From the NCBI GenBank assembly GCA_002715965.1, contig PBAL01000045.1:43511-107510 (forward strand): 64,000 nt of DNA, written 5' to 3'. The position numbers and the translations under genes were made by a program. Numbering within the stretch: position 1 is the stretch's first letter; each line of letters starts with the position of its first letter. The notes under the pieces are model-generated. The model searched no databases. It saw nothing but the letters and a program-made list of their open reading frames with translations, and was not told where the DNA came from. The DNA is from Verrucomicrobiales bacterium (GTDB lineage: Bacteria; Verrucomicrobiota; Verrucomicrobiia; Limisphaerales; JAYPXF01). Positions 53,619 through 63,201 of this stretch are shown here, piece by piece.

Positions 53619-54884
53619 CCCCCAAAACTTTTCAAGCGATTCTGCTCCAGAAACTTTCAACGAAAAGCGCTTGCTGAATTTGTGCTCTTCAATCCCCGCG
53701 TGTTGGCGAAGAGCCAGGTGAATGTGCTCCGGACGCACGCGTATGCCTTTGTCCGGATTCGGTGTAAGTGATTTCGGATCGAAGGGAATGGCGAACTGGC
53801 CTCCGTCGGTTTCGCCAAGCAGGCGGTTGCCCTTGATGCCGTGCCCCATGAACATGATGGAACCGATGGACCAGTGGTCCTTGCCGTTGCCCTTGTTGTA
53901 ATGCGGGGTGCGACCCATCTCACTCTGGATCACGAGAACCAGTTTTTCGCGGATGCCAAGTGCTTCAGCCCGACGGACGGCGTAATCGATACCGGCGAGG
54001 AACTCGGGGATGAGCTTCATCTGATCGCGATCGTTGTTTCCGTGGCTGTCGAACTGTCCGATCGAGAGATTGGCGGAAACACAGATGCCGGCCTTGAAAG
54101 ACGAAAGGGCGATTTCGGCCTGTTTGGCAAGGCGTTGCTTCGGCGCGTTGTTGGAGATGTGAGGCAGCGCGCGCTTGAGGGTTCGGCTGTTCAATTGGGC
54201 TGCATAGAGTGTGCTCTGTGCACGCTTGCTGCGCGGCAATTGCGTCTTCGAGAGCCGCGTGTCGAGTTGCTCTTTCAGGGTTCGCTCGATGCGATCCGAC
54301 ACAAAACCGTCATGGTAACGATGATTGCCCCCGGGACTGTCCGCCTGTGCGATCTTCTTCAAGGTCGGCAGGTAGGGGATGCGGGCCATAGGGATCAGGT
54401 TGCCGGTGCCGGAATAGTTGCCGAAGGTGAGAAAGGCGAGTGGGCATTCCGGTCCCTGACAGGCCGCAACCAATGCGGCAAAGGTCGGATAAATATTGCT
54501 GTCAAGCTTCCCGGTCGCGGTGTAGCGCGCGCAGGGGGAGTGATTGTTCACGGAATAATCGAGGCCGTTGAACACGAGTAGTTCCGATGCGTATCGGCGG
54601 AAGAAATCTTCGTTGCTCATGCCGGCTTGAATGTGCTCGGTATTCGGCGCGTAGCGAAAGTTGCCTTCGGTCTGAATGTCTCCCTCCTGATAGAGGCGAT
54701 TGATACTGTCCGTGCCCTTGGGATCCATGAGGTAGGTGGTGTCCCATCCGCCGGAGGCATTGAAGACGAGATAGAATGGGCCTTCGTAAGGATCGGGCTC
54801 GCGGGTCTCGGCTCGGACACCGATCGGCGTCGTCAGGCCGAGGCCGGCCAGTCCACAAAGTTGAATGAGGTCGCGTCGGTTCAT
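53616..54884 (-). CDS. DUF1501 protein with Tat-like signal
   Basis: A 422-residue exported protein of the DUF1501 family, which is fold-related to sulfatase/alkaline phosphatase-type enzymes and abundant in Planctomycetes and Verrucomicrobia. A twin-arginine N-terminus (NRRDLIQLCGLAGLGLTTP) leads the chain. Family marks are FYLVFNASGGWDTTYLMDPK, NFDSHGNNDRDQMK-like FDSHGNND and VLVIQSEMGRTPHYN. Its start codon is one base from the DUF1588 stop, so the pair forms an operon, as is usual for these families. A role as a partner of the cytochrome protein upstream is known only from gene association. Confidence 0.9.
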   Translation of the reverse strand: MNRRDLIQLCGLAGLGLTTPIGVRAETREPDPYEGPFYLVFNASGGWDTTYLMDPKGTDSINRLYQEGDIQTEGNFRYAPNTEHIQAGMSNEDFFRRYASELLVFNGLDYSVNNHSPCARYTATGKLDSNIYPTFAALVAACQGPECPLAFLTFGNYSGTGNLIPMARIPYLPTLKKIAQADSPGGNHRYHDGFVSDRIERTLKEQLDTRLSKTQLPRSKRAQSTLYAAQLNSRTLKRALPHISNNAPKQRLAKQAEIALSSFKAGICVSANLSIGQFDSHGNNDRDQMKLIPEFLAGIDYAVRRAEALGIREKLVLVIQSEMGRTPHYNKGNGKDHWSIGSIMFMGHGIKGNRLLGETDGGQFAIPFDPKSLTPNPDKGIRVRPEHIHLALRQHAGIEEHKFSKRFSLKVSGAESLEKFWG

Positions 54885-54885
54885 G

Positions 54886-57123
54886 TCACTCGTAAAGAAA
54901 CTCAGGCTGGCGAAGCAGATACGTCACCACCGCGCGCCACGCTCGCAGGGTGTATTTGGGATCGGGCAGGCGAACCTCCTTGAAGCTCGCCCGACAAAAG
55001 TAGTTCTCGCGTGGATCAAATCGTTCAACTTCGTTTGCATCGGAAACGATTCCGGCGAAGAGTTCGTAGCTGCGCGTGACCTCGGGATCGTCGGGTTCGT
55101 CTTCGCGTCCGAGAATCAACGAATGCAGGTGGACGATGGCGGCGCGAATCCTGGCTTCCTCATCCGGAAGGACGTCCGCTTCGATGTTTGGAAACAAGCG
55201 GCGCTTGGAACGCTCCTTCGCGAAATCAATCGGGACGGTTTTGCAGGCGACTTCATTGGCCATGATGCGTTGAATCGCGCCCATCGCACCGCTCGGTTCG
55301 AGGATCCGTTCGGTGACCGCCTTTGAGTCGATGCCACCATAGAGAATTCGGTAGTAGCTCTCCCTGGTGACCAAGGTCCACTCGTAGTCGAAGATCGCGC
55401 GGATCTTCCGGTGCAGCTGTTCGGGGGCCAGCAGACGGACAAGACCAAGGTCGTCCAGTTCGGTCGCCCGCTCAGGATCAAGCTGCTGAACAGCCACTCC
55501 GTCTGCACGATAGAAGCGAGATCGGACCCAGGTCTTGAAGGCGGACTTGAGATTGAACTTCGTGTTGCGAAACACTTCGGCAATCCGTTCGATCTCATTA
55601 CGTTGCTCGCGATAGGCACGCTGGCGCGCGTCGAAAAGCGGAGAATCAATATCCTTGGGTGGTCGCAAGGTCTTGCGGCCGGTGAGGATGTAGTAGACGT
55701 GTTCCACCATTGCGACGGCAAAACGCGGATCGGCAGCCGTGCGCTGGCCAAGCCATTGCAGCGCGCGCCAAGTTTCGGACTCCGGAAGTTCATCCGGTCG
55801 CGTGCCCGGCCCAAACATGTCCTTGAACCAACCCTCCTTGCGCGGACCGAACGGACCGAAGTCATTGTTCGGATTCTGATAGTCCTGAAACAAACCCGCA
55901 ATCGGATCGACCGACTTGTGGCACACAACGCAATCCGCGGCTTCCATCGTTGGCACGTCATACTTCGCATCGACAGCCGCGGCATCGGTCACGCGAGGGG
56001 CGAGTTCCATCACGTCGATGCCGAGGAAGTGTTCGAAATACTTGCGGGCGCGTTGTCGGTTGCGGTTGGTGTCGGTGGTTGGATAGCGCTGGAGGTAGTG
56101 AAAGGTGGTCAGCAAGCCAGAGTGCGGATAGTAGCCGGTGGGGGTGACCTGGTCGGGCTTGCCATTGCGCAAGTTGAGCTGCTTCAACTTCGCCGGAATG
56201 AATTCCATGTGATCTTCCGAATCGCGGAATCGATCCTTCAGTTCGTCGAAGATCCCGTATCCCTTCGCGGTGTAAGGCGAGACCATCAGGTAATCCGCCG
56301 TGATCAGTTCCGTGAACGGCCGATCATTGCGGACGATGTGATCGATCAGTGCGTAAGGCTCGTACAAGATCGATTCGCGATAACGACGCGTGAGCGTGTA
56401 TTTCGCCTGCGTGCGTTCCTTCGTGTCCGCGATCTCGTCGAACTTCACCTTTTGATGCCAATTCCGCGTATTGCCGAAGTTGCGGTAACCAAGAATCCGT
56501 TCCGGAACACCGTCAACACCACGCATCAATAGGATGTCGTTGAAGCCCTCCAACAAGCGTTCGTAAAACGCTTCCTCCTTCATTAACGCGTCGAGAATCA
56601 CGTCCATCGACTTGAGACCGCCTTGCTCGATCTGAGTGCGCTCGGCCTCAGCTGGCAACCGTCCGGCAAGTGACAAAGTCACTCGTCTCAGCAGGCGGGT
56701 GTCATTGATCATCGTTACTCCATCGAAGAACGAGGTGTCGTTTTTTCGAGCAACGGCAGTCATGGCGCCTTCGCGAACAAATTTCTCCAAGATCTGAAAT
56801 CGAGTGGAACCTCGGGGAAGCACTTCTCCCCCTTCGTGCTTCACCTCTTCGGTGACCTTCAACAGCACCAGCGGCTCGTTGCTGCTCTTCTTTCGAATTC
56901 CGGCAATTCGCGTGAGCACCTGGTGATTGTGAGTCAACCAGTCTTTGCCGCCACTGACCGCAGGGTCCAACAAAACGAGACGCGTATCCTCTGCATCTCC
57001 TCCGGGCTTGTGACACTTCAGGCAGGACCGCGATACCACCTTGGTCCACACGTCCGCCTCGAAATCGATCGCGTGTATCGACGCGACGATCATCCAGAAC
57101 AGAAGGCACAAGCGGGCTCGCAT
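54886..57123 (-). CDS. DUF1588/PSD-type planctomycetal cytochrome protein
   Basis: A 745-residue exported protein; the ATG at 57123 begins a signal peptide (about 1-18, cut after IHA). Two heme-c sites are visible: CLKCHKPGG near the N-terminus and CVVCHKSVDPIAGLFQDYQN later, the latter embedded in the DUF1588 region. A DUF1592/DUF1595-like middle and the C-terminal LRQPEFLYE are typical. These proteins form pairs with DUF1501 members and are thought to be part of a surface or periplasmic oxidation system. It precedes DUF1501 by one base. An upstream in-frame start at 57285 overlaps the divergent gene's start and is rejected. Confidence 0.88.
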   Translation of the reverse strand: MRARLCLLFWMIVASIHAIDFEADVWTKVVSRSCLKCHKPGGDAEDTRLVLLDPAVSGGKDWLTHNHQVLTRIAGIRKKSSNEPLVLLKVTEEVKHEGGEVLPRGSTRFQILEKFVREGAMTAVARKNDTSFFDGVTMINDTRLLRRVTLSLAGRLPAEAERTQIEQGGLKSMDVILDALMKEEAFYERLLEGFNDILLMRGVDGVPERILGYRNFGNTRNWHQKVKFDEIADTKERTQAKYTLTRRYRESILYEPYALIDHIVRNDRPFTELITADYLMVSPYTAKGYGIFDELKDRFRDSEDHMEFIPAKLKQLNLRNGKPDQVTPTGYYPHSGLLTTFHYLQRYPTTDTNRNRQRARKYFEHFLGIDVMELAPRVTDAAAVDAKYDVPTMEAADCVVCHKSVDPIAGLFQDYQNPNNDFGPFGPRKEGWFKDMFGPGTRPDELPESETWRALQWLGQRTAADPRFAVAMVEHVYYILTGRKTLRPPKDIDSPLFDARQRAYREQRNEIERIAEVFRNTKFNLKSAFKTWVRSRFYRADGVAVQQLDPERATELDDLGLVRLLAPEQLHRKIRAIFDYEWTLVTRESYYRILYGGIDSKAVTERILEPSGAMGAIQRIMANEVACKTVPIDFAKERSKRRLFPNIEADVLPDEEARIRAAIVHLHSLILGREDEPDDPEVTRSYELFAGIVSDANEVERFDPRENYFCRASFKEVRLPDPKYTLRAWRAVVTYLLRQPEFLYE

Positions 57124-57243
57124 CGATACTTTCCTAAGGCACTTATGAAGAAAGATCAATGGGAAGGAACGAACAATGCGTAGCACGCCAATAATCCAAT
57201 TGAAAAATCCCGACGGCCAACAGACGCTGGACAGACAATCCCC

Positions 57244-58500
57244 ATGAAATTGCCCTCCCATTTTCCAACCCTCACTCGTCGCCACTTCATCACCTCAACC
57301 ACAGCCGCTGGACTTGGGCTTTCATTGAACTCCTTTGGTGCTCCAGGTTCCGAAGGTGAGAACGATCACTTTCATTATCGGCTCGCGCCCGCAGGGCCTT
57401 ACATCGATTCGCAGCGAGACAATCAGGCGATCGGATTCGACGGCAGGAAGTTGTATCTGTCCGAGGACAACGCACGCACTTGGATGCGCAGTCTGGCATT
57501 CCCCGACGCGAAGAACATCACCTTCAGTTGCATCCTGAAGAACGGGAACATCCTCTTTGCCACCCGTGCTAATCTCTTCCTCAGCACGGACCGGTTGAAG
57601 AGCTGTCGGGAGATCAAGGTGAAGCAATCGGATGGCAGCGACTACATTCCGCATACGCCGAAGAATCCGGAATTGCCCGGCTGGTATTTTCATCCCTTGG
57701 ACGGCGTGCATACCTGGGAGATTGATGGGCGCGAGGTGTTGGTCTGGGGCAACTACTGCAACGTGCGGGGTGGCCCGGTACCGATCAACATCTACTACTC
57801 CACCGACCAGGGAGAGACCGTGAAACTAGCGTATTCTTTCGGTCAGAATCCGCGCTTTCAGGAGAAGGATTCCAAGAACGTGCTCGGCAACCCCGACAAT
57901 TCAGTCATCTGTCGCCACATCCACTCCGTCGCCTACAACCCATCCGAAAACGCCTTCTACGCCAGTACGGGTGACATTGATCGCGGGCATGGACACGAAT
58001 GCCATTGGTTGCGCGGCGAGTACGATGCGAAGGCGGATTCGTGGAAGTGGAAGGTGCTCGTCTCCGTCAATTCCAATTCACGATACAAGTCCGGTGGCAT
58101 CAACTTTGTTGACGGCATGGTCTACTGGGCCGCCGATGCCAACGGGCGCGTCCCCGCAGGGGAGTTTCATGATCGCGGAATCTTTCGGTGTCACCCGGAC
58201 GACATCCCGAATCCGAAGAAGCACGAGATGCTTTTCAATCCGCTATACGAATCGGCCAACATGATCATTCAGGACCAGACGATCCTGTCTGCCCATTATA
58301 CGCCCGCATCTCCTTACCATTGTGGATTCATCATCTCCAACGACATGGGCAAGACCTGGGCGCAATACGACCTGAAACAGTTCGGCCGCCGCTCACCGCT
58401 TCGAATCGAAAGGAAGAACAGCGATGGATGGTTCCGGGTGGATCTGCGCCAAGGCTGGATTGATTGGGGAGAAGTCTTGTTCATCAAGCCGAAGGTGTAG
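57244..58500 (+). CDS. Exported BNR/sialidase-like propeller protein
   Basis: A 418-residue protein with a Tat-type signal (LTRRHFITSTTAAGLGLSLNSFG). The body has BNR-like repeats with Asp-box patterns (YLSEDNARTWMRSL, IYYSTDQGETVKLAYSF, FIISNDMGKTWAQYDL), hence a beta-propeller like sialidases or exo-glycan-binding proteins. Catalytic sialidase residues (arginine triad) cannot be assigned. It is divergent from the DUF1588/DUF1501 operon with a ~120-base shared promoter region, so a link to the same surface system is plausible. Confidence 0.82.
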   Translation: MKLPSHFPTLTRRHFITSTTAAGLGLSLNSFGAPGSEGENDHFHYRLAPAGPYIDSQRDNQAIGFDGRKLYLSEDNARTWMRSLAFPDAKNITFSCILKNGNILFATRANLFLSTDRLKSCREIKVKQSDGSDYIPHTPKNPELPGWYFHPLDGVHTWEIDGREVLVWGNYCNVRGGPVPINIYYSTDQGETVKLAYSFGQNPRFQEKDSKNVLGNPDNSVICRHIHSVAYNPSENAFYASTGDIDRGHGHECHWLRGEYDAKADSWKWKVLVSVNSNSRYKSGGINFVDGMVYWAADANGRVPAGEFHDRGIFRCHPDDIPNPKKHEMLFNPLYESANMIIQDQTILSAHYTPASPYHCGFIISNDMGKTWAQYDLKQFGRRSPLRIERKNSDGWFRVDLRQGWIDWGEVLFIKPKV

Positions 58501-58670
58501 AGACCAAGTTGCGGTTGAGCGGCGATTTCGCTCATCGGGGACGAAGCTCCTGTTGAGTCGTTCGGTCTCTTGGCGACCAATCGCCGATTGGCATGGTGCC
58601 TCCCATAGTGTCTCGACGCTGGGGTCAATACACCCCCGGCTCAGCAGGGCTTCGCCCACCACAAATCCAT

Positions 58671-59640
58671 CTACGCTCCGATCTCCTTCACCACGTGTCC
58701 ATGCACGTCGGTGAGCCGGAAATCGCGGCCGGCGTATCGATAGGTCAGGTGTTTGTTATCGATGCCCAGGAGATGAAGCATGGTGGCGTGCAGGTCGTGA
58801 ACGCTCACGCGATCTAGATCCGCATTGAAACCGAACTCATCCGTTGGGCCAGCGGGTTGCTCACAATTGCCTTCGCCAAACCGAGTCGTCGCTTATCCGC
58901 TGTGAATGTCTCGTTGGTGTCGGCGAGTGAGCTCAGGAATCGTGGCGCGACCATCGCACCACGATTGACGGGATTGCCACGCAGAAAGACATGCACAACG
59001 GGGGCGTCCAGCGACTCCTCAACTGTCATGGAGCGGGGCGGGGCGTTGCGGTTCAAATTGAGGTGATCGATGGCTTTGAATCCGCCGGTCACCTTGTCGC
59101 GAACGCCTCGATTGATCATCACCATCGTGAAGGCATCGGGCCGCTTGTCCGTCACGAAGGCCTGCACATCCGTCCACTTGGGCGTAACACCGGTCAGGTC
59201 GAAGGTCGCACGCCGAATCAGTTTCTCGCGGGAAACTGATTCGGACATCTTCAGTTCATTCTTGTGAAGGGAGTGAATGATGAACCGATCGATAGCCGAG
59301 GAATTCTTGTCCCCAATATCGGGGACTAAATGGTTTCGCAGTGATGGAAAGGCCCAATGGGCTTCATAACGCGCACCGCTTCTTATCCAGCGTTGAATGG
59401 TGTCAATTTGCGATGGCTTGAGGCGTTTGCCGGTCTCGGGAGGGGCATTCGATCATCCGCGTTCCTGGCGGAGATCTTCTTCAACAGCTTGGCCCAGTCC
59501 TTTTCGCCTTCTTCGATATCCAATCGGAGATCCGCTTTTAGCGCACCCGAATCGGGTCCGTGGCATTCGAAACAGTTTTCCGAGAGAATGGGAAGCACCT
59601 CGCGCCGGAAGTCGACATCCGCGAGCAACAGGGGACGTTC
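58671..59640 (-). pseudogene. Collapsed PSD1 (DUF1549/DUF1553) and DUF1501 gene pair
   Basis: Reading the minus strand, a PSD1 cytochrome head (DFRREVLPILSENCFECHGPDS) is followed by a frameshift near 59438-59447, then RLKPSQIDTIQRWIRSGARYE and SREKLIRRATFDLTGVTPKW (DUF1549). The frame jumps near 59129 to the DUF1553 part (PRSMTVEESLDAP, VFLRGNPVNRGAMVAPRFL) and at about 58841 to the last 50 residues of a DUF1501 protein ([35 protein letters not shown]) ending at 58671. At least two deletions and one frameshift are visible, so nothing functional remains. The adjacent stretches 58501-58670 and 59641-59867 hold no gene. Confidence 0.85.
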
Positions 59641-59867
59641 AGGGCAAGGATGCCCGACAGGAAGCGCATGCTGATGCCGGATGGATTCACGTTGGATCAG
59701 CGTAACGCAAAGCTGAAGCAGCCCAAGCGGAAACGTAGTGGTGGCCTCAGAGCCGCCGTGTTCAACTGCCGGGGCAACTCGAGTTAATTCGTGGGACCGA
59801 CTGCCTGTGCGCGTAGCCCACATGCATCGGAAAGTTTCCGAAGCTATTACCACGGAGACTCCATTTC

Positions 59868-60551
59868 TCAGATGACCTGGAAACGATAGCCCACACCGCG
59901 AACGGTGTTGAGATAGCGCGCGGCTTTGCCGAGCTTCTCGCGGAGACGACGCATGTGCGTGTCCACCGTCCGCGTGTCGATCATGTTGTCGTACTCCCAG
60001 ACGTCCTTGAGGAGTTGATCGCGGGATTGTACGCGGCCTCGTCGCGTGGCGAGAACCTGAAGGAGCTTGAATTCCGTGGCTGTCAATTCGACCGGTTCGT
60101 TTGAAACCGATACGGAATGACCGGGGATATCGATTCGCAGGTCCCCAAAGTCCAGCTGATCGACCTTCTCGTCCACCTTGTCGTTCCGGCGGAGCAGATT
60201 CTTGATTCGCAGAACCAGTTCGCGCGGACTGAAGGGCTTCGTCACGTAGTCATCCGCTCCGAGTTCCAAGCCCAATACCCGGTCGATTTCTGCGGCCTTC
60301 GCAGTGAGCATGATGATGGGGATCGCCGAGGTTGCGGTGTCTCTGCGAAGGAGCTTGCACACCTCCGTGCCTTCAATCTCAGGCAGCATCACATCCAGAA
60401 GAATCAGGTCGGGAGCAAAGTTTCGAGCCTTCTTCAATGCCTCCGTCCCGTCACCCGCTGTCAGTACCTCGTAACCTGCATTTTCAAGGTTGAATTGCAC
60501 GAGATCGACGGCATCAGGTTCGTCATCAACGACCAGAATCTTCTGCGCCAT
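59868..60551 (-). CDS. PhoB/OmpR-family response regulator
   Basis: A 227-residue DNA-binding regulator. From the ATG at 60551 the receiver domain (about 1-120) has the acidic pair D9/D10, phosphoacceptor D53 in LILLDVMLPE and the lysine of VTKPFSPREL; the winged-helix domain (about 130-225) reads VELTATEFKLLQVLATRRGRVQSRDQLL and RTVDTHMRRLREKLG, matching the PhoB/KdpE class. No histidine kinase is next to it, so the partner is encoded elsewhere. A pair of 11-base direct repeats upstream may be its own binding site. Confidence 0.92.
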   Translation of the reverse strand: MAQKILVVDDEPDAVDLVQFNLENAGYEVLTAGDGTEALKKARNFAPDLILLDVMLPEIEGTEVCKLLRRDTATSAIPIIMLTAKAAEIDRVLGLELGADDYVTKPFSPRELVLRIKNLLRRNDKVDEKVDQLDFGDLRIDIPGHSVSVSNEPVELTATEFKLLQVLATRRGRVQSRDQLLKDVWEYDNMIDTRTVDTHMRRLREKLGKAARYLNTVRGVGYRFQVI

Positions 60552-60594
60552 GTGGAACGAGCGTGACACCACGCGGATGTTTCGACAAGGACGT

Positions 60595-60616
60595 CAAAGT
60601 GACAAGCAAGTTACAA
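60595..60616 (-). promoter_or_regulatory. Possible Pho-box-like direct repeats
   Basis: On the minus strand TTGTAACTTGC and TTGTCACTTTG repeat with an 11-base period, 44 bases upstream of the regulator's ATG. PhoB-class regulators bind such 11-base repeats, so autoregulation is plausible. The match to a defined consensus is limited. Confidence 0.4.
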
Positions 60617-60626
60617 ATTCATAACG

Positions 60627-60640
60627 AGGGAATATTCCCT
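60627..60640. promoter_or_regulatory. 14-bp perfect palindrome
   Basis: AGGGAATATTCCCT is perfectly symmetric and lies between the RDD gene stop and the response regulator start, next to the direct repeats. It could be an operator or part of a weak terminator; there is no T run. Confidence 0.3.
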
Positions 60641-60674
60641 GGGCCCAAACGACGGCAACGCCATCCCCTTGAAG

Positions 60675-62117
60675 CTAAAGGATTTTGACGCCATCCGGTA
60701 CACGAACGACGTTCGTGCCGGCAATGATGTCATGCCAGGATTTCTTGTCGCGACTAACCGCCGACCAGAGGAATCCAAGGCCGAGCATCCCGAAGGACAG
60801 GACCGTACCTAGCGCACGCACGAAGGCGACCGGGAAGTCCACTTTCTTTCGTCGGTCGCACACCAGCTTGATGTTCATGACCGCGGCGCCGAGCGTTGTT
60901 TCCTTCCACGACCACATGACGAGGTAATACATCAAGAGCCCGGGAATGAAGAGCAGACCGGCGGACGTGATCATAGAGATCGTTCCGACGATGAACCAAT
61001 CCAGGATCAACGCACAGAAGCGCAACCAGAAACCCGCGGGAGGATACGTGGAATCCGTTCCGGGGCCGACGTGAACCATCGCCATGCTTTCTTCACCCTC
61101 TGGAGGCGCTTCGCCGACGATCTGAGAACCCTCAATTCGCAACGCCTCGATGGTGCTCAATGAGGCCGCGCCCATCGCAAACATGATCGAAAGACACCAG
61201 ACCATCGCCCCAACCAATGGCACGCAATAAAGAAGACAGATGATGGCGCCACCAACAAACAACGCCACCCCCGGATGCTGGATGAACTTGGATCGCACGA
61301 GCGTTCCCACTTGTTGCCCCATGTATTGCATCACCGACGCTTTGCCGAGAACGGTGGCAAGAAGGACGGCAATCAACAGAAACGGAACAATCACCAGCCC
61401 AATTCCCGTAATCGCAATCAACACGATGATGATTGGAATCAACATCCCCAGCAGGAAGGAAGATGCCGGCCGTGCACGTAGAGTGTAGGTGCAACTCTGC
61501 ACCGGACGTGGGAAGAGCACGGCCAACACCAAGTAACAAAGAAAACAAAGACCGGCCATCACCCAGCTGAACGCGACCTGTGGCGCGACGGGCCGGCCGA
61601 AGAGAAGTCCGAACTTCATCCAATCCACCATCGACGCCACCGCCGGTGATTCTCCTCCGCCGAGGTTGTAAGGTTTCCGACCCAAGGTCGCTTGCGGATG
61701 TTTGTCGATCTTGCCTCCGATCACCGCAGTCGAACCGGCAACGTCCGCGTTTGGACCGAGTTTCAACGATCCAAAAATCACTGTGCAATTCGCGACCGGT
61801 CCGTTCACCTCAAGATCTCCCCAGAACGCCGTCACGTCACCGCGCACTTCGCCGAGCACCTTGCCGTTGCCAAACATTACGGCCGCTGATTTCACGGACA
61901 TGTGCTCCTCGATCAACAGGTCATCGTAAAACCGATTCACTTCACTCAACTGTTCGCGCCGGATGGCCGGAGCGTTTGTCTCCCCGGCCGCAGCGTTCAG
62001 GATCACCGTGGCGATCTCGCGGGCATCAGAGACTTCGGCGGCCCCCTGGTTCTGCGCGGGAGCAATGCTAAACAAGACGGACAACAGAAAGGAGAAGGCA
62101 AAAAGGGCGGTGCGCAT
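60675..62117 (-). CDS. RDD-family membrane protein with polymer-forming-like N-terminal domain
   Basis: A 480-residue inner-membrane protein. The ATG at 62117 begins a signal peptide (about 1-21). Residues ~60-150 have the repeating beta pattern SAAVMFGNGKVLGEVRGDVTAFWGDLEVNGPV, as in bactofilin/polymer-forming proteins. About six membrane helices follow (175-320), then an RDD domain (about 365-475) with RFCALILDWFIVGTI and a final DKKSWHDIIAGTNVV. RDD proteins are linked to ion or solute transport or to membrane homeostasis. The gene lies 50 bases downstream of a membrane protein and ECF sigma factor on the same strand, so envelope-stress control is suggested. Confidence 0.85.
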   Translation of the reverse strand: MRTALFAFSFLLSVLFSIAPAQNQGAAEVSDAREIATVILNAAAGETNAPAIRREQLSEVNRFYDDLLIEEHMSVKSAAVMFGNGKVLGEVRGDVTAFWGDLEVNGPVANCTVIFGSLKLGPNADVAGSTAVIGGKIDKHPQATLGRKPYNLGGGESPAVASMVDWMKFGLLFGRPVAPQVAFSWVMAGLCFLCYLVLAVLFPRPVQSCTYTLRARPASSFLLGMLIPIIIVLIAITGIGLVIVPFLLIAVLLATVLGKASVMQYMGQQVGTLVRSKFIQHPGVALFVGGAIICLLYCVPLVGAMVWCLSIMFAMGAASLSTIEALRIEGSQIVGEAPPEGEESMAMVHVGPGTDSTYPPAGFWLRFCALILDWFIVGTISMITSAGLLFIPGLLMYYLVMWSWKETTLGAAVMNIKLVCDRRKKVDFPVAFVRALGTVLSFGMLGLGFLWSAVSRDKKSWHDIIAGTNVVRVPDGVKIL

Positions 62118-62167
62118 TTGGGGATGCCTGGGCGGGCAGTTCGCGGAAGGGAAGGAAGGACAGCGAC

Positions 62168-62608
62168 TCATTTGCGGGTTCGAATCAACTGATAACAGAC
62201 CGCGAACACGCCGATGGAGCAGGTCCAGGCCATCGCGGCTGATACGGTCAACACGCCCCACACCCACAGCGGGATCGAGGCCAGCCAGGATCCGGCCGTG
62301 CTGATCGTCAACATCACCACCGCCTCAAAGGCGCGAACGACGGCGAGCAGCGGTTGCAGGGCGCCGTGCGCCTCGACATCCGCACCGAAGTGATGAATGC
62401 CAAAGAGCGCAACAATAAAAAGGCCGATGGACGCGTAGCGAAGCGTCATCGGCCACTCGAACCAGGAACGCTGCCACCAAGGCCGCGATTCCCAGCGCTT
62501 GATCGTGGACAGCACGTTGGCTGCGATCGATTCCGGTGCTGGCAGATCCGGGAGCCGCTTCAATTCGCGGTCCAGTTCTTCTGCCAGCTTGTCTTCCGGT
62601 TCAGCCAT
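62168..62608 (-). CDS. Probable anti-sigma factor-like membrane protein
   Basis: A 146-residue protein with an acidic soluble N-terminus (DKLAEELDRELKRLPDLPAPESIAANVLSTI), followed by two to three hydrophobic stretches (RYASIGLFIVALFGI and the segment around LASIPLWVWGVLTV). Its ATG overlaps the sigma factor stop codon by one base (TAATG), so the two are made together. This placement and build suggest a membrane anti-sigma factor of the sigma factor, but the zinc-binding ZAS motif (HxxxCxxC) is absent, so it would be of another type. Confidence 0.7.
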   Translation of the reverse strand: MAEPEDKLAEELDRELKRLPDLPAPESIAANVLSTIKRWESRPWWQRSWFEWPMTLRYASIGLFIVALFGIHHFGADVEAHGALQPLLAVVRAFEAVVMLTISTAGSWLASIPLWVWGVLTVSAAMAWTCSIGVFAVCYQLIRTRK

Positions 62609-63201
62609 TATGCCTTCGTCTTTTTCTTCGCGTGTTTGATCTTGTCAAACTCACCACGAACCATGTCGCCCTGCGAATCGAACTTGATGTTCTTTCGCAG
62701 CGCTTCGCGCGCCCGGTGAATGTCTGTCTTCACCTTGCCCAGTGAAACACCGAGCTGCTTCGCGATGTCCTCGTAGCTCATATCTTCGTAGTGATAGAGG
62801 ACCAAGGGAACGCGTTGCTTGGCGGGCAGTTTTTCCAAGGCTTCCGCGAGCAGCGCCTGGCGCCGGTCGACATCGAGCTGGATCACATCCTTTTCCTCGG
62901 TCGCCACGCGCGACGCGTAATCATCGTTCTGATCGTCCGACTCCATCTCGGAGAAGAAACGCCAGCGATTGCGATAGCGGGTGATCTGGTTCAGGGAGAG
63001 GTTGCGTGCCACGCGTCGCAGCCAGCCGCCGGCGCGTGGGTTGTCCTTGAGTTGATCGTAGTGTTGATAAGCGCGCAGGAAGACCTCCTGAGCGATGTCT
63101 GATGCGTCGGTAGCGTTGCCGAGAACTCGGAACGCAGTGGAGTAGACCATGTTCTGGTAGCTGTACATAAATTCTTCAAATTCCGAAAATTCTTCAGCCA
63201 T
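62608..63201 (-). CDS. ECF-type RNA polymerase sigma-70 factor
   Basis: A ~197-residue sigma factor. Region 2 (about 10-85) has MYSYQNMVYSTAFRVLGNATDASDIAQEVFLRAYQHY, region 4 (about 125-180) has LPAKQRVPLVLYHYEDMSYEDIAKQLGVSLGKVKTDIHRARE; regions 1 and 3 are missing as in ECF factors. A basic tail follows. The ATG at 63201 is preferred; a longer frame to 63234 is possible. It leads an operon with a membrane anti-sigma candidate and probably the RDD gene. Confidence 0.92.
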   Translation of the reverse strand: MAEEFSEFEEFMYSYQNMVYSTAFRVLGNATDASDIAQEVFLRAYQHYDQLKDNPRAGGWLRRVARNLSLNQITRYRNRWRFFSEMESDDQNDDYASRVATEEKDVIQLDVDRRQALLAEALEKLPAKQRVPLVLYHYEDMSYEDIAKQLGVSLGKVKTDIHRAREALRKNIKFDSQGDMVRGEFDKIKHAKKKTKA

